Source: Serratia liquefaciens ATCC 27592
GTDB taxonomy: Bacteria; Pseudomonadota; Gammaproteobacteria; Enterobacterales; Enterobacteriaceae
Reading direction: 5' to 3'
Assembly (NCBI RefSeq): GCF_000422085.1
Contig: NC_021741.1
Coordinates: 3,906,001 to 3,970,000 of the forward strand
Length of the DNA: 64,000 nucleotides
Positions 29,846 through 39,570 of this stretch are shown here, in pieces. The position numbers were made by a program, and so were the translations under genes. The notes below the pieces were generated by a model, which saw nothing but the letters and a program-made list of their open reading frames with translations, did not search any database and was not told where the DNA came from. Numbering within the stretch: position 1 is the first letter of the stretch; every line of letters begins with the position of its first letter.

Positions 29846-31309
29846 TTAGAAGCTGGCTTTAAATTTCGCCATCACATGCCTGACAACGCTGTAGTCCTGC
29901 AGTGAATCGCTGGAAAGATCTTTGCCGTAGCCGGAGCGTTTCAGGCCCCCGTGCGGCATTTCACTCGCCAGGGTGAAATGGGTGTTGATCCAGGTACTGC
30001 CGTATTGCAGATGGGCGGCGATATGCAGCGCCCGATCGATATTCTGCGTCCAGACCGATGAGGCCAGGCCGTATTCGGAATCGTTTGCCCAGTTGACCGC
30101 CTGCTCCAGATGTTCAAAGCGGGTGATGCTCACCACCGGGCCAAACACCTCCCGCTGGACGATTTCATCGCTTTGCAGACAGCCGGCAAGCAGCGTGGGC
30201 TGGTAATAGAAACCCGGACCGGAATGCGCGGCGGCGCCGGTGATCAATTCAATGTGTGGCTGGCTGAGCGCACGTTCGACAAAACTGGCGACGCGATCGC
30301 GCTGGCGACTGCTGATCAGTGGACCGATTTCGTTATCCTCATCGCGTTTGCGGGCAAAGCGCAGGCTGGCAACCGCCTCGCCCAACGCATCCACCAGCTT
30401 CGGATAGATCCCCGCCTGCGCGTAGATACGGCAGGCCGCGGTGCAGTCTTGCCCGGCGTTGTAGTAGCCATAGGTGCGAATGCTGTTGACCACCTCGTCC
30501 AAATCGGCGTCATCGCAGACAATCACCGGTGCCTTGCCCCCCAACTCCAGGTGCGTGCGTTTGACGCTTTTCGCCGCCGCCTGCAGAATTTTCTGCCCGG
30601 TAACGATATCGCCGGTGACCGAAACCAGCCGTACCTGCGGGTGGCCGACCAAATGGCTGCCGACCCCTTCCCCGCCGCCGTAGACGATATTCAGCACCCC
30701 CGGCGGCAGGATCTCCTGTAACGCGGGCACCAGCGCCAAAATGGTCAGAGGGGTGTGTTCGGAAGGTTTGAATACCACGGTGTTGCCCGCGGCCAGCGCT
30801 GGCGCAATTTTCCACGCTGCCATCATCAACGGGTAATTCCAGGGCGCAATAGAGGCCACCACGCCGATCGGGTCACGGCGGATCATTGAGGTGTGCCCTT
30901 CGATATATTCCCCGGCCAACTGCCCCTGCTGGGTGCGCACCGCGCCGGCAAAGAAGCGAAAGACGTCGATGGCCGCCGGCAGGTCGTCATTAAGCGCCTG
31001 ATGCAGCGGTTTGCCGCAGTTAAGCGCCTCCAGACCGGCCAGGCGCTCGGCCTGACGCTCGATGGCATCGGCAATACGCAACAGAATAGCCGCGCGGTAG
31101 GCGGGGGTAGTCCGCGACCAGGAAGCGAACGCCTGTTGCGCCGCTTTCACTGCGTTGCCGACCTGGACAGATGAGGCTTCGGTGATCGAGACCAGCGTCT
31201 CGCCATTCGCCGGATTAACGATGCACTCTTGCTGGCCTTCGCCTTCGACCGATTGACCGTTAATAAATTGCTGACAGGATAAACCTGAAAGGAGGTGCAC
31301 ATCTGCCAT
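29846..31309 (-). CDS. Second aminobutyraldehyde dehydrogenase paralogue
   Basis: A 487-residue NAD-dependent aldehyde dehydrogenase. It is a clear paralogue of the patD product in this window (shared [44 protein letters not shown]) but diverged elsewhere and about 13 residues longer at the N-terminus. The catalytic Cys289 and Glu255 are present. It may prefer a different aldehyde, for instance 3-aminopropanal from spermidine, or act under another signal. It lies 116 bases after the LysR gene on the same strand. Confidence 0.85.
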   Translation of the reverse strand: MADVHLLSGLSCQQFINGQSVEGEGQQECIVNPANGETLVSITEASSVQVGNAVKAAQQAFASWSRTTPAYRAAILLRIADAIERQAERLAGLEALNCGKPLHQALNDDLPAAIDVFRFFAGAVRTQQGQLAGEYIEGHTSMIRRDPIGVVASIAPWNYPLMMAAWKIAPALAAGNTVVFKPSEHTPLTILALVPALQEILPPGVLNIVYGGGEGVGSHLVGHPQVRLVSVTGDIVTGQKILQAAAKSVKRTHLELGGKAPVIVCDDADLDEVVNSIRTYGYYNAGQDCTAACRIYAQAGIYPKLVDALGEAVASLRFARKRDEDNEIGPLISSRQRDRVASFVERALSQPHIELITGAAAHSGPGFYYQPTLLAGCLQSDEIVQREVFGPVVSITRFEHLEQAVNWANDSEYGLASSVWTQNIDRALHIAAHLQYGSTWINTHFTLASEMPHGGLKRSGYGKDLSSDSLQDYSVVRHVMAKFKASF

Positions 31310-31339
31310 TGCGTATCGCCTCTGAGTGACAAAAACGTT

Positions 31340-31363
31340 AACTAAATGTGAAATAAGTTAGTT
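31340..31363. promoter_or_regulatory. Inverted repeat upstream of the second aldehyde dehydrogenase
   Basis: AACTAA and TTAGTT flank 12 bases, giving a dyad 31 bases before the start codon. LysR-type regulators bind such interrupted dyads (T-N11-A type). The adjacent LysR gene makes it a candidate site; nothing more supports it. Confidence 0.3.
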
Positions 31364-31425
31364 TTAATCAGACTAAGCGAGCATCAGGCAGCCAACAAAT
31401 TCTAAATACTGAACGACGCGTTCGA

Positions 31426-32355
31426 TTAAATCGAATGCTTCAGCCCAGCCGCGTGCATATTGCCGTTTTCACGCGCAATAGTGAGGAACGGCGTAACCAG
31501 CTCCGGCCGCGCACTGCCGCGCCGCCATGCCAAACCGATATCCAACGGTTCCAGCAGATCCGCCAGCTTGCGCGCCTCAATCATATTGCCTTCCAGAGAC
31601 CAGGCACGGTAGGCCATGTCCGGCAAGATAGAAACGCCCATTCCCGCCGCCACCAGGCTGCGTACCGCCTCGGTTGAAGCGGTTTTCATGGCTATTTCCG
31701 GTTTTAAGCCTGCGCGCGCCCAGATACGCCGCGCATGCACGTCCATTTCGTCGGCATTAAGCTGGATCAGCGGCAGCTTCGCCACATCCGCCAGGCTGAT
31801 GCTTTCATGATCCAGCAGTGGATGCAGCGGCGGTAACCACAGGCGATAAGGTGAATGCATCAGGACTTCGCTTTGCAGCGCATCGCGGTCTTCGATGTTT
31901 GACAGGATCAGCACGCCGATATCGATTTCCCCACTGACCAGCAAATGCTCAATATAGGGCCGCTCGTCTTCAATCACCTGAATGGTGACGTTGGGGTATG
32001 CCGATTTAAAGCGCTTAAGCAGCTCGACCAAAAAATAGCCCGCTACCAGGCTGGTCACGCCGATGGTCAGCTTGCCGGTCAGGCTTTCGGTTCCCAGTTG
32101 CAAACTGCGCTTGGCGTTATCCACCGTGGCAAGGATCAGATATGACTGGCGCAGAAACTGGTGACCCTGATGCGTCAGGTTCATGCCCTTGGCGTGACGC
32201 TCAAACAGACGTACGCCGATGTCGGTTTCCAACTGCTGGATAGCCAGCGTCAGCGAAGACTGGGAAACAAACACCGCCTGGGCGGCGGCAGAGATCGAGC
32301 CGGTTTCGGCCACCGCGATAAAATGGCGGATTTGGCGCAGCGTCATCATCCCCAT
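31426..32355 (-). CDS. LysR-family transcriptional regulator
   Basis: A 309-residue regulator with an N-terminal winged helix-turn-helix (LRQIRHFIAVAETGSISAAA, SQSSLTLAIQQLE) and a C-terminal ligand-binding domain beginning LTIGVTSLVAGYFLVELL. Alternative starts at 32349 or 32346 would give MMTLRQ or MTLRQ. It is on the same strand as the whole polyamine cluster and at its upstream end, so it is the likely local activator. The inducer is unknown. Confidence 0.88.
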   Translation of the reverse strand: MGMMTLRQIRHFIAVAETGSISAAAQAVFVSQSSLTLAIQQLETDIGVRLFERHAKGMNLTHQGHQFLRQSYLILATVDNAKRSLQLGTESLTGKLTIGVTSLVAGYFLVELLKRFKSAYPNVTIQVIEDERPYIEHLLVSGEIDIGVLILSNIEDRDALQSEVLMHSPYRLWLPPLHPLLDHESISLADVAKLPLIQLNADEMDVHARRIWARAGLKPEIAMKTASTEAVRSLVAAGMGVSILPDMAYRAWSLEGNMIEARKLADLLEPLDIGLAWRRGSARPELVTPFLTIARENGNMHAAGLKHSI

Positions 32356-32359
32356 CGCC

Positions 32360-32475
32360 TTTCAAGCCGCTGCGTTGTTGTCTGCGTGCGCTTACCCCAG
32401 TCACTTACTTGAGTAATCTCCTGGGGATGCACGCCCTTGCCGCCTAGCCGCAACTTGAAATTCATTGGGGATCGC
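32360..32475. repeat. ERIC element upstream of the LysR gene
   Basis: The core TTACCCCAGTCACTTACTTG and GAGTAATCTCCTGGGGATGC matches the ERIC arms. The outer arms TTTCAAGCCGC and CGCAACTTGAAA are complementary. It marks the right edge of the polyamine cluster. Confidence 0.82.
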
Positions 32476-32621
32476 CTTAATCAAAATAGTTGAGTTGAGT
32501 GTAGACGCCGCGCGTAAAGCGATCGGGAAAAGTATCAAAAACGCGATAGCCTTCGCTTTTTTAGAATGCTAATGATGAAAACAATCAGAACAGCGGAGAG
32601 GTTGAAGGAGATTTGGGGCGT

Positions 32622-33018
32622 AGCGAGCGCCAGCCAGATTGGGTGCGGCCTGCGCGCAGTGCCCCGGAGTGTACACGCAGTACACGAGGAGGCCGAGCAC
32701 AGCCCAAGCTCAAGCTGGCGGTGCTCGGTAGAGGATCACAGACTCGGGAATCAAGGGCGTAGCGAGCACCAGCCAGATTGGGTGCGGCCTGCGCGCAGTG
32801 CCCCGGAGTGTACACGCAGTACACGAGGAGGCCGAGCACAGCCCAAACTCAAGCTGGCGGTGCTCGGTAGAGGATCACAGTCTCGGGAATCAAGGGCGTA
32901 GCGAGCGCCAGCCAGATTGGGTGCGGCCTGCGCGCAGTGCCCCGGAGTGTACACGCAGTACACGAGGAGGCCGAGCACAGCCCAAGCTCAAGCTGGCGGT
33001 GCTCGGTAGACGATCACA
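32622..33018. repeat. Three tandem 139-bp repeats downstream of glnB
   Basis: The units begin at 32622, 32761 and 32900 (AGCGAGCGCCAGCC or AGCGAGCACCAGCC). They differ by only a few bases; the last is cut after about 119 bases by the glnB stop. Each unit holds GTGTACACGCAGTACAC and CCGAGCAC...GTGCTCGG inverted repeats, so each can form hairpins. A diverged single copy lies after suhB. In the glnB direction the array forms the 3' untranslated region. Bases 32476-32621, between the array and the ERIC element, show no other feature. Confidence 0.9.
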
Positions 33019-34990
<1,972 letters not shown>

Positions 34991-35118
34991 TGTTTAGGGT
35001 CCCGCTTAATACGTTCCATGGTGCTTTGCGTTTGGTCATGCCAGCAATTGAGAACGGAGTGTAAATCATTCCGCCGCGTTTGTTGAGAACCTGCGTGCGC
35101 AGGCCGCGGCGGAAAACA

Positions 35119-36456
35119 TCATTCTTTAAAGTCGTTGGCGTCCAGTTCATGGCGCGACAGCAATTTATAAAACTCGGTACGGTTACGGCCCGCCATGCGC
35201 GCGGCCTGGGTGACGTTACCCTTGGTGATCTGCAACAGTTTGCGTAAATAATGCAATTCAAACTGATTACGCGCCTCGACAAAGGTCGGCAAGGCGGTGT
35301 TTTCCCCTTCCAACGCCTGCTCTACCAGCGCTTCGCTGATAACAGGTGCGGAAGTCAGGGCCACGCACTGCTCGATCACGTTCACCAATTGGCGCACGTT
35401 GCCCGGCCAGGTGGCGGTCATCAGGCGTTTCATGGCGTCCGAAGAGAAGCTGCGGACAAACGGCTTGTGTCGCTTGGCAGATTCGCGCAGCAGATGATTG
35501 GCCAGCAGCGGAATATCCTCGGCCCGCTCGTTCAGCGCCGGGATCTTCAGGTTCACCACGTTGAGGCGATAATACAAATCCTCGCGGAATTCATTTTTCG
35601 CCATCGCCTTTTGCAGATCGCGGTGGGTAGCGGAAATAATGCGTACATCGATGTCCAGATCGCGGTTACTGCCCAGCGGACGCACCTTGCGTTCCTGCAG
35701 CACGCGCAGCAACTTCACCTGCAGCGAAAGCGGCATATCGCCAATCTCGTCGAGGAACAGCGTCCCACCTGCCGCCGCCTGGAACAAACCTTCACGGCTG
35801 CTGACCGCGCCGGTAAACGCCCCTTTGGCATGACCGAACAGCTCGGACTCCAGTAGTTGCTCCGGCAACGCACCGCAGTTAATGGCGATAAACGCCTTCT
35901 TGCCGCGCGGGCTGGCGCCGTGGATCGCCTGTGCCAACACTTCTTTACCGGTGCCACTATGGCCGTTGATTAAGACGCTGACGTCTGACTGCGCCACCAT
36001 TTTCGCCTGCTCCAGCAGGCGCAGCATAATAGGGCTGCGGGTGACGATATCCTCACGCCAGCTGTCGTCACCGGCCGGTAATGATTGGGACAGCGCTTCG
36101 TCGATGGCTTTGTACAGCGCATCGCGGTCCACCGGTTTGGTCAGGAAGCTGAACACTCCCTGCTGAGTGGCCGCCACCGCGTCCGGGATCGAACCGTGGG
36201 CGGTCAGGATGATCACCGGCATGCCCGGTTGGTGTTTTTGGATCTCGGCAAACAGCGCCATGCCGTCCATTTCATCCATCCGCAGATCGCTGATCACCAG
36301 ATCAATCTTCTCGCGCCCTAACAGGCGCAGCGCTTCCTGGCCGCTTTCGGCGGTGGTGACATGAAACCCTTCGCTGGTCAGGCGCATGCCCAACAGCTTG
36401 AGCAGGCTGGGATCGTCGTCAACCAATAACAAATTGGCCGGTTTGCGTGCTGTCAT
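35119..36456 (-). CDS. glrR: Sigma-54-dependent response regulator GlrR
   Basis: A 445-residue protein with a receiver domain (phospho-acceptor Asp57 in VISDLRMDE), an AAA+ domain with Walker A GHSGTGKE (165-172) and the sigma-54-contacting GAFTGA loop (212-217), and a C-terminal Fis-type helix-turn-helix. Phosphorylated by GlrK, it activates glmY; three TGTC-N10-GACA sites are present in this window. Its start overlaps the qseG stop by 4 bases. Confidence 0.97.
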   Translation of the reverse strand: MTARKPANLLLVDDDPSLLKLLGMRLTSEGFHVTTAESGQEALRLLGREKIDLVISDLRMDEMDGMALFAEIQKHQPGMPVIILTAHGSIPDAVAATQQGVFSFLTKPVDRDALYKAIDEALSQSLPAGDDSWREDIVTRSPIMLRLLEQAKMVAQSDVSVLINGHSGTGKEVLAQAIHGASPRGKKAFIAINCGALPEQLLESELFGHAKGAFTGAVSSREGLFQAAAGGTLFLDEIGDMPLSLQVKLLRVLQERKVRPLGSNRDLDIDVRIISATHRDLQKAMAKNEFREDLYYRLNVVNLKIPALNERAEDIPLLANHLLRESAKRHKPFVRSFSSDAMKRLMTATWPGNVRQLVNVIEQCVALTSAPVISEALVEQALEGENTALPTFVEARNQFELHYLRKLLQITKGNVTQAARMAGRNRTEFYKLLSRHELDANDFKE

Positions 36457-37322
36457 TGCGCGTGAGACTCCTTATTAACGGGCGGCGCGTAGGTATCTTC
36501 CGGCTCGACCGGCAGGGCGGTGCCCTTTTCCGGCTCGGCGTCCGATTCTTCGGCCTTGGCCGGCGCCACTTTCTTGCCCGCTGCGTCGGTTTTTGGCTGT
36601 GTCCCGCTGTTATCCGGGATTTCACTTTGCAGCTGCTTGCGCGAAGAGAGCTGACGTTCGATATCGGTCAGGTTTTCCAGCTTGCGTGACGTATCCTGCA
36701 GCTGCGCTTGTAGGCGTATTTGATTCTGGCGTAGCAGATCTATCTGGCTGTCGGAGCTTTCCTGCAGGTGCTGATAACGTGCTTTTTCATCAAACAGGGT
36801 GACCTGCAGTACCTGCTGTTGACGCCACAACTGCAGCAGCGGGCGCAACGAGCTTGGGAACTCCAGGCGATAGCTGTTCAGGCGATCGATAATCTGACGG
36901 CGCTCGCCCGAAGTCGGTTCGGCGCTGCCCAGCAGAATGCTCTGTTTGAAAATGCCGTCCCAGCTGTTGCCGGGTAGAGTTTTCGCCAGCGCACGTGCCT
37001 GGGTAGAACCGATACGATCGGCACAGTCCATAGCGCGCAGCCAGTACAGTGAATTATTCAACGCATCTTTATCATCCAGCGCCCACAGACTGTCACAGGC
37101 CGCAATGCGGTAATCCACCACTTTGGTGTCCGGGATCGCTTCCTGCTGCGGTTGATTCAGACCACCGCTGACTGCGCGATCGACACAGCCTGCCAACAGA
37201 AACGGCATAAAAAGCACGCTGCCTAAAAAAGAAAATCGACGCTTGCCGAGTGGCGTACCCAGTGCGGCACGCGGTGAACGTTCGGTCTGCGTAAGACGAA
37301 GGCGTTTAGACCATGTGTACAT
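36453..37322 (-). CDS. qseG: Outer-membrane lipoprotein QseG
   Basis: A 289-residue lipoprotein with lipobox LLAGC (Cys46 with this start). The rather long N-terminus suggests translation may begin further in, but no better ATG precedes the lipobox helix. The middle keeps NSLYWLRAMDCADR; a coiled coil runs at about 175-220, and the tail is low-complexity and acidic. QseG interacts with GlrK and stimulates its kinase activity. It lies between glrK and glrR in one operon. Confidence 0.9.
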   Translation of the reverse strand: MYTWSKRLRLTQTERSPRAALGTPLGKRRFSFLGSVLFMPFLLAGCVDRAVSGGLNQPQQEAIPDTKVVDYRIAACDSLWALDDKDALNNSLYWLRAMDCADRIGSTQARALAKTLPGNSWDGIFKQSILLGSAEPTSGERRQIIDRLNSYRLEFPSSLRPLLQLWRQQQVLQVTLFDEKARYQHLQESSDSQIDLLRQNQIRLQAQLQDTSRKLENLTDIERQLSSRKQLQSEIPDNSGTQPKTDAAGKKVAPAKAEESDAEPEKGTALPVEPEDTYAPPVNKESHAQ

Positions 37323-37324
37323 TA

Positions 37325-38761
37325 TTATTCATTCTCGGCGGTTAATGGCAATTCAATACGGAAACAGACGTCTGTGCCGGCGACTTCAACCAGCTGCAGT
37401 TCACCGCGCATCCGGCGGATACAATCCTGCGCGATGCTCAGCCCCAGACCGCTTCCTTTTACCGCCCCTTTTCGCTGGTGGCTACCCTGGAAAAAAGGCT
37501 CGAAAATCATGGTTTGCTCGGCCTCGGGGATTGGCGTGCCGCTGTTGGCGACATCAATCTGCACCCGTTGTCCAACCTGACGGCTGCGGATCCAAATGTT
37601 ACCGGATTCCTTGCCGTAGTGCACCGCATTGGAGTAGAGATTATCCAGCACGCGCATTAATAGAGTAGGCTCTGCCCAGCATATTTCCGCATCCAGTTGG
37701 ATCTCGGTGCGGATCATTTTTGCCCGGGCCGGCAAACTGTGCGCAGCCACGACCATCTCGACCATTTCGGTCAACTCGACATTTTCATGTTCCGCCGGGC
37801 CATCGGCCAGCTTGCGGTTGTAATCCAGCAGTTGTTCAATCAGTTGCTGCAGGTGTCGGCTGCTTTGATCGAGGATGGTCACCACCTCTTTTTGATCGGA
37901 GGTCAGCGGCCCTGCTACTTCATCTGCCAGCAGTTCGGTGCCTTCACGCATGCTGGCCAGCGGCGTTTTCAGTTCATGCGAGATATGGCGCAAGAACTCA
38001 TGGCGCTGCGACTCCAGCCAGGCCAGGCGCTCGCTCAACCAAATAATGCGCTGTGCCAGCGAACGTAATTCACGCGGCCCTTTAAAGGAAGCCGTACTGC
38101 CCAAGGCTCGCCCTTCCCCCAAACGGTTGATCATTCGCTCTACCGCCTTGACCGGGCCGATAATCATGCGGGTGAACAATACCACCAGCATCACGCTGAC
38201 CAAAAACAGCATCAGCGCCTGCCAGCCGAAGAACTGACCGCGCTCGGCAATCGCCTGCTGTAGCTGCTGGCCACGGGAAAACACCACGGCGCGCGTGGCC
38301 TGTACCATCTCGGCATTGGAGCGTGAAAACGATTCTAACAGCGTGGAAGCCTGCGGATCCGGACCGCTGCTTTGGCATTTAATCGCTGCCAGTTGAGTCA
38401 ACAGATCGCGCAAGGTTTGATAGTAGCGTTCATCCGGCAGGATTGGGGCATGGGCATCCAGCATTTGCGAATACTGTTTGCGCTGATTCTGATAGAGGCG
38501 CGCCAGTGTGGGATCCACCAGCACGCAATATTGGCGATAGCTACGCTCCATTTCCAACGCCACGCTGGTCATCGCCTCGCTGCGTCGTGCATCCACCAAC
38601 GTAGTGCGGTTGATGTCCGCCGCCTGGGCGCTGAGGTGATCCAGGCTCTGGTAAGCCTGATAGGCCAACACCAGCAGCGGCAACAGCACCAGCAAGAACG
38701 CCATCAACACCAGTTGACGTAGCGAACGGGGAAATAAACGCCATCTTTTCAACGAAATCAT
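37325..38761 (-). CDS. glrK: Sensor histidine kinase GlrK
   Basis: A 478-residue membrane kinase with two transmembrane helices (about 17-37 and 180-200), a periplasmic helical sensor between them, a HAMP region, the phospho-acceptor His262 in HISHELKTPLASM, and a C-terminal ATPase domain (GSGLGLSIAQDC). It phosphorylates GlrR in the cell-envelope response that controls glmY. It is first in the glrK-qseG-glrR operon, downstream of glmY. Confidence 0.96.
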   Translation of the reverse strand: MISLKRWRLFPRSLRQLVLMAFLLVLLPLLVLAYQAYQSLDHLSAQAADINRTTLVDARRSEAMTSVALEMERSYRQYCVLVDPTLARLYQNQRKQYSQMLDAHAPILPDERYYQTLRDLLTQLAAIKCQSSGPDPQASTLLESFSRSNAEMVQATRAVVFSRGQQLQQAIAERGQFFGWQALMLFLVSVMLVVLFTRMIIGPVKAVERMINRLGEGRALGSTASFKGPRELRSLAQRIIWLSERLAWLESQRHEFLRHISHELKTPLASMREGTELLADEVAGPLTSDQKEVVTILDQSSRHLQQLIEQLLDYNRKLADGPAEHENVELTEMVEMVVAAHSLPARAKMIRTEIQLDAEICWAEPTLLMRVLDNLYSNAVHYGKESGNIWIRSRQVGQRVQIDVANSGTPIPEAEQTMIFEPFFQGSHQRKGAVKGSGLGLSIAQDCIRRMRGELQLVEVAGTDVCFRIELPLTAENE

Positions 38762-39105
38762 CTCATTGTCTCTAGTCTGCTTCGATGCTAACCGAGTCGC
38801 CGATGAGAGGAAAGCCCGGCGTTCAGCGGAGCGTCAGGAAATAAGGAGAATCAGGCCATAGGTAGGGAGTACGGGTCAGAACTTATCGGTAAAGAGTGGT
38901 GAGCATGCTTTGGTATTTGACGTTGGGGCAAGACTGCCCCATCGCAAGAAAGTGTGGATGCCCTTAATTTCTCGTCCCCAGGATGATGTAGCCCAAGGGC
39001 TGGCATCGAACAGGACGAATAGCATCCGTAAGTATCCGGAATTGATGAACATTCATCACAGTTGGATACAGGCGGTGCCTCACTCCACGTGTCGCCCGAT
39101 GCTTG
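38762..39105. other. Spacer between glmY and glrK
   Basis: Apart from the uncertain 3' end of glmY I see no convincing gene. A 75-codon plus-strand frame at 38910-39137 lacks a ribosome site and runs antisense into glmY. The glrK promoter presumably lies here, but no clear hexamers stand out. Confidence 0.4.
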
Positions 39106-39237
39106 ATAAAGCGCTTACGCGGCTATTATCGGTTTAGTTGGACGATAGGCACCATTTCTTTGGCATCATTCGGGTGGCTTATGAGGCGACTGTTCCGTCT
39201 ATTTACGGGGCCGTCATAAAAAGTTGAATGAGCAACT
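39106..39237 (-). ncRNA. glmY: GlmY small RNA
   Basis: This is the syntenic position (between purL and glrK, same strand as glrK). From 39237 the minus strand reads AGTTGCTCATTCAAC, close to the 5' end I recall for enterobacterial GlmY. A stem (TTATGA with TCATAAG, enclosing GC-rich bases) and CCGAATGATGCC follow. Upstream are matching sigma-54 and sigma-70 promoters and three GlrR sites. GlmY sequesters the adaptor RapZ so that GlmZ can activate glmS translation, matching glucosamine-6-phosphate supply to the cell envelope. No textbook terminator is evident, so the 3' end given is approximate. Confidence 0.75.
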
Positions 39238-39244
39238 GGGCAGA

Positions 39245-39273
39245 ATAATGCACTTAACATGCCAACTTTTCAA
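39245..39273 (-). promoter_or_regulatory. Overlapping sigma-54 and sigma-70 promoters of glmY
   Basis: On the minus strand TGGCATGTTAAGTGCA (39249-39264) fits the sigma-54 pattern TGGCACGN4TTGCA with the GG and GC doublets at the right 12-base spacing. In the same DNA TTGAAA (39268-39273) and CATTAT (39245-39250) stand 17 bases apart as sigma-70 boxes. Both predict a start at about 39237, as described for E. coli glmY. Confidence 0.75.
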
Positions 39274-39371
39274 CAAATTTATTAACGCAATGAATTTAAA
39301 GTAAAATAAATTAAATTAACACCAAAGTACTCTCATTCTCAGGCATGCGGGCGAAGAAAAAAACACCGTCC

Positions 39372-39389
39372 TGTCGCCAAAAACCGACA
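39372..39389. promoter_or_regulatory. GlrR binding site 1
   Basis: TGTC-N10-GACA matches the GlrR consensus exactly and lies about 135 bases upstream of the glmY start. Confidence 0.75.
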
Positions 39390-39419
39390 ACTTAAGCCAA
39401 TTAATTTCTGGTCATTAAA

Positions 39420-39432
39420 AATCAATGAGTTA
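39420..39432. promoter_or_regulatory. IHF site between GlrR sites
   Basis: AATCAATGAGTTA matches WATCAANNNNTTR at every position. IHF bending would bring GlrR to the sigma-54 holoenzyme. Confidence 0.55.
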
Positions 39433-39434
39433 CG

Positions 39435-39452
39435 TGTCTCTTTTTGGAGACA
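39435..39452. promoter_or_regulatory. GlrR binding site 2
   Basis: TGTCTCTTTTTGGAGACA is an exact TGTC-N10-GACA match. Confidence 0.75.
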
Positions 39453-39466
39453 ATGAAAATACCCTC

Positions 39467-39484
39467 TGTCGCAAAATGCAGACA
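39467..39484. promoter_or_regulatory. GlrR binding site 3
   Basis: TGTCGCAAAATGCAGACA is an exact TGTC-N10-GACA match, the most distal of three. Confidence 0.75.
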
Positions 39485-39521
39485 ATCGCCATCGTCTTAA
39501 CCATGGCCATAAATAAATTGA

Positions 39522-39549
39522 AAAGGGACGCAATCTCTTGCGTCCCTTT
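39522..39549 (-). terminator. purL terminator
   Basis: A 12-bp stem (AAAGGGACGCAA/TTGCGTCCCTTT) with a 4-base loop is followed on the minus strand by a T-rich tail. It isolates purL from the glmY control region. Confidence 0.85.
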
Positions 39550-39570
39550 CGGCTAGCACAACGTTATCGC

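Noticed and set aside
32622..33018. CRISPR array
   Set aside because: Whole 139-base units are conserved; there are no short repeats with unique spacers and no cas genes.
38910..39137. 75-codon plus-strand frame MVFDVGARLPHRK...
   Set aside because: No ribosome site, no recognised similarity, and antisense to the glmY end.
39339..39533. 64-codon minus-strand frame
   Set aside because: It runs through the GlrR sites, IHF site and purL terminator, which explain the sequence better.
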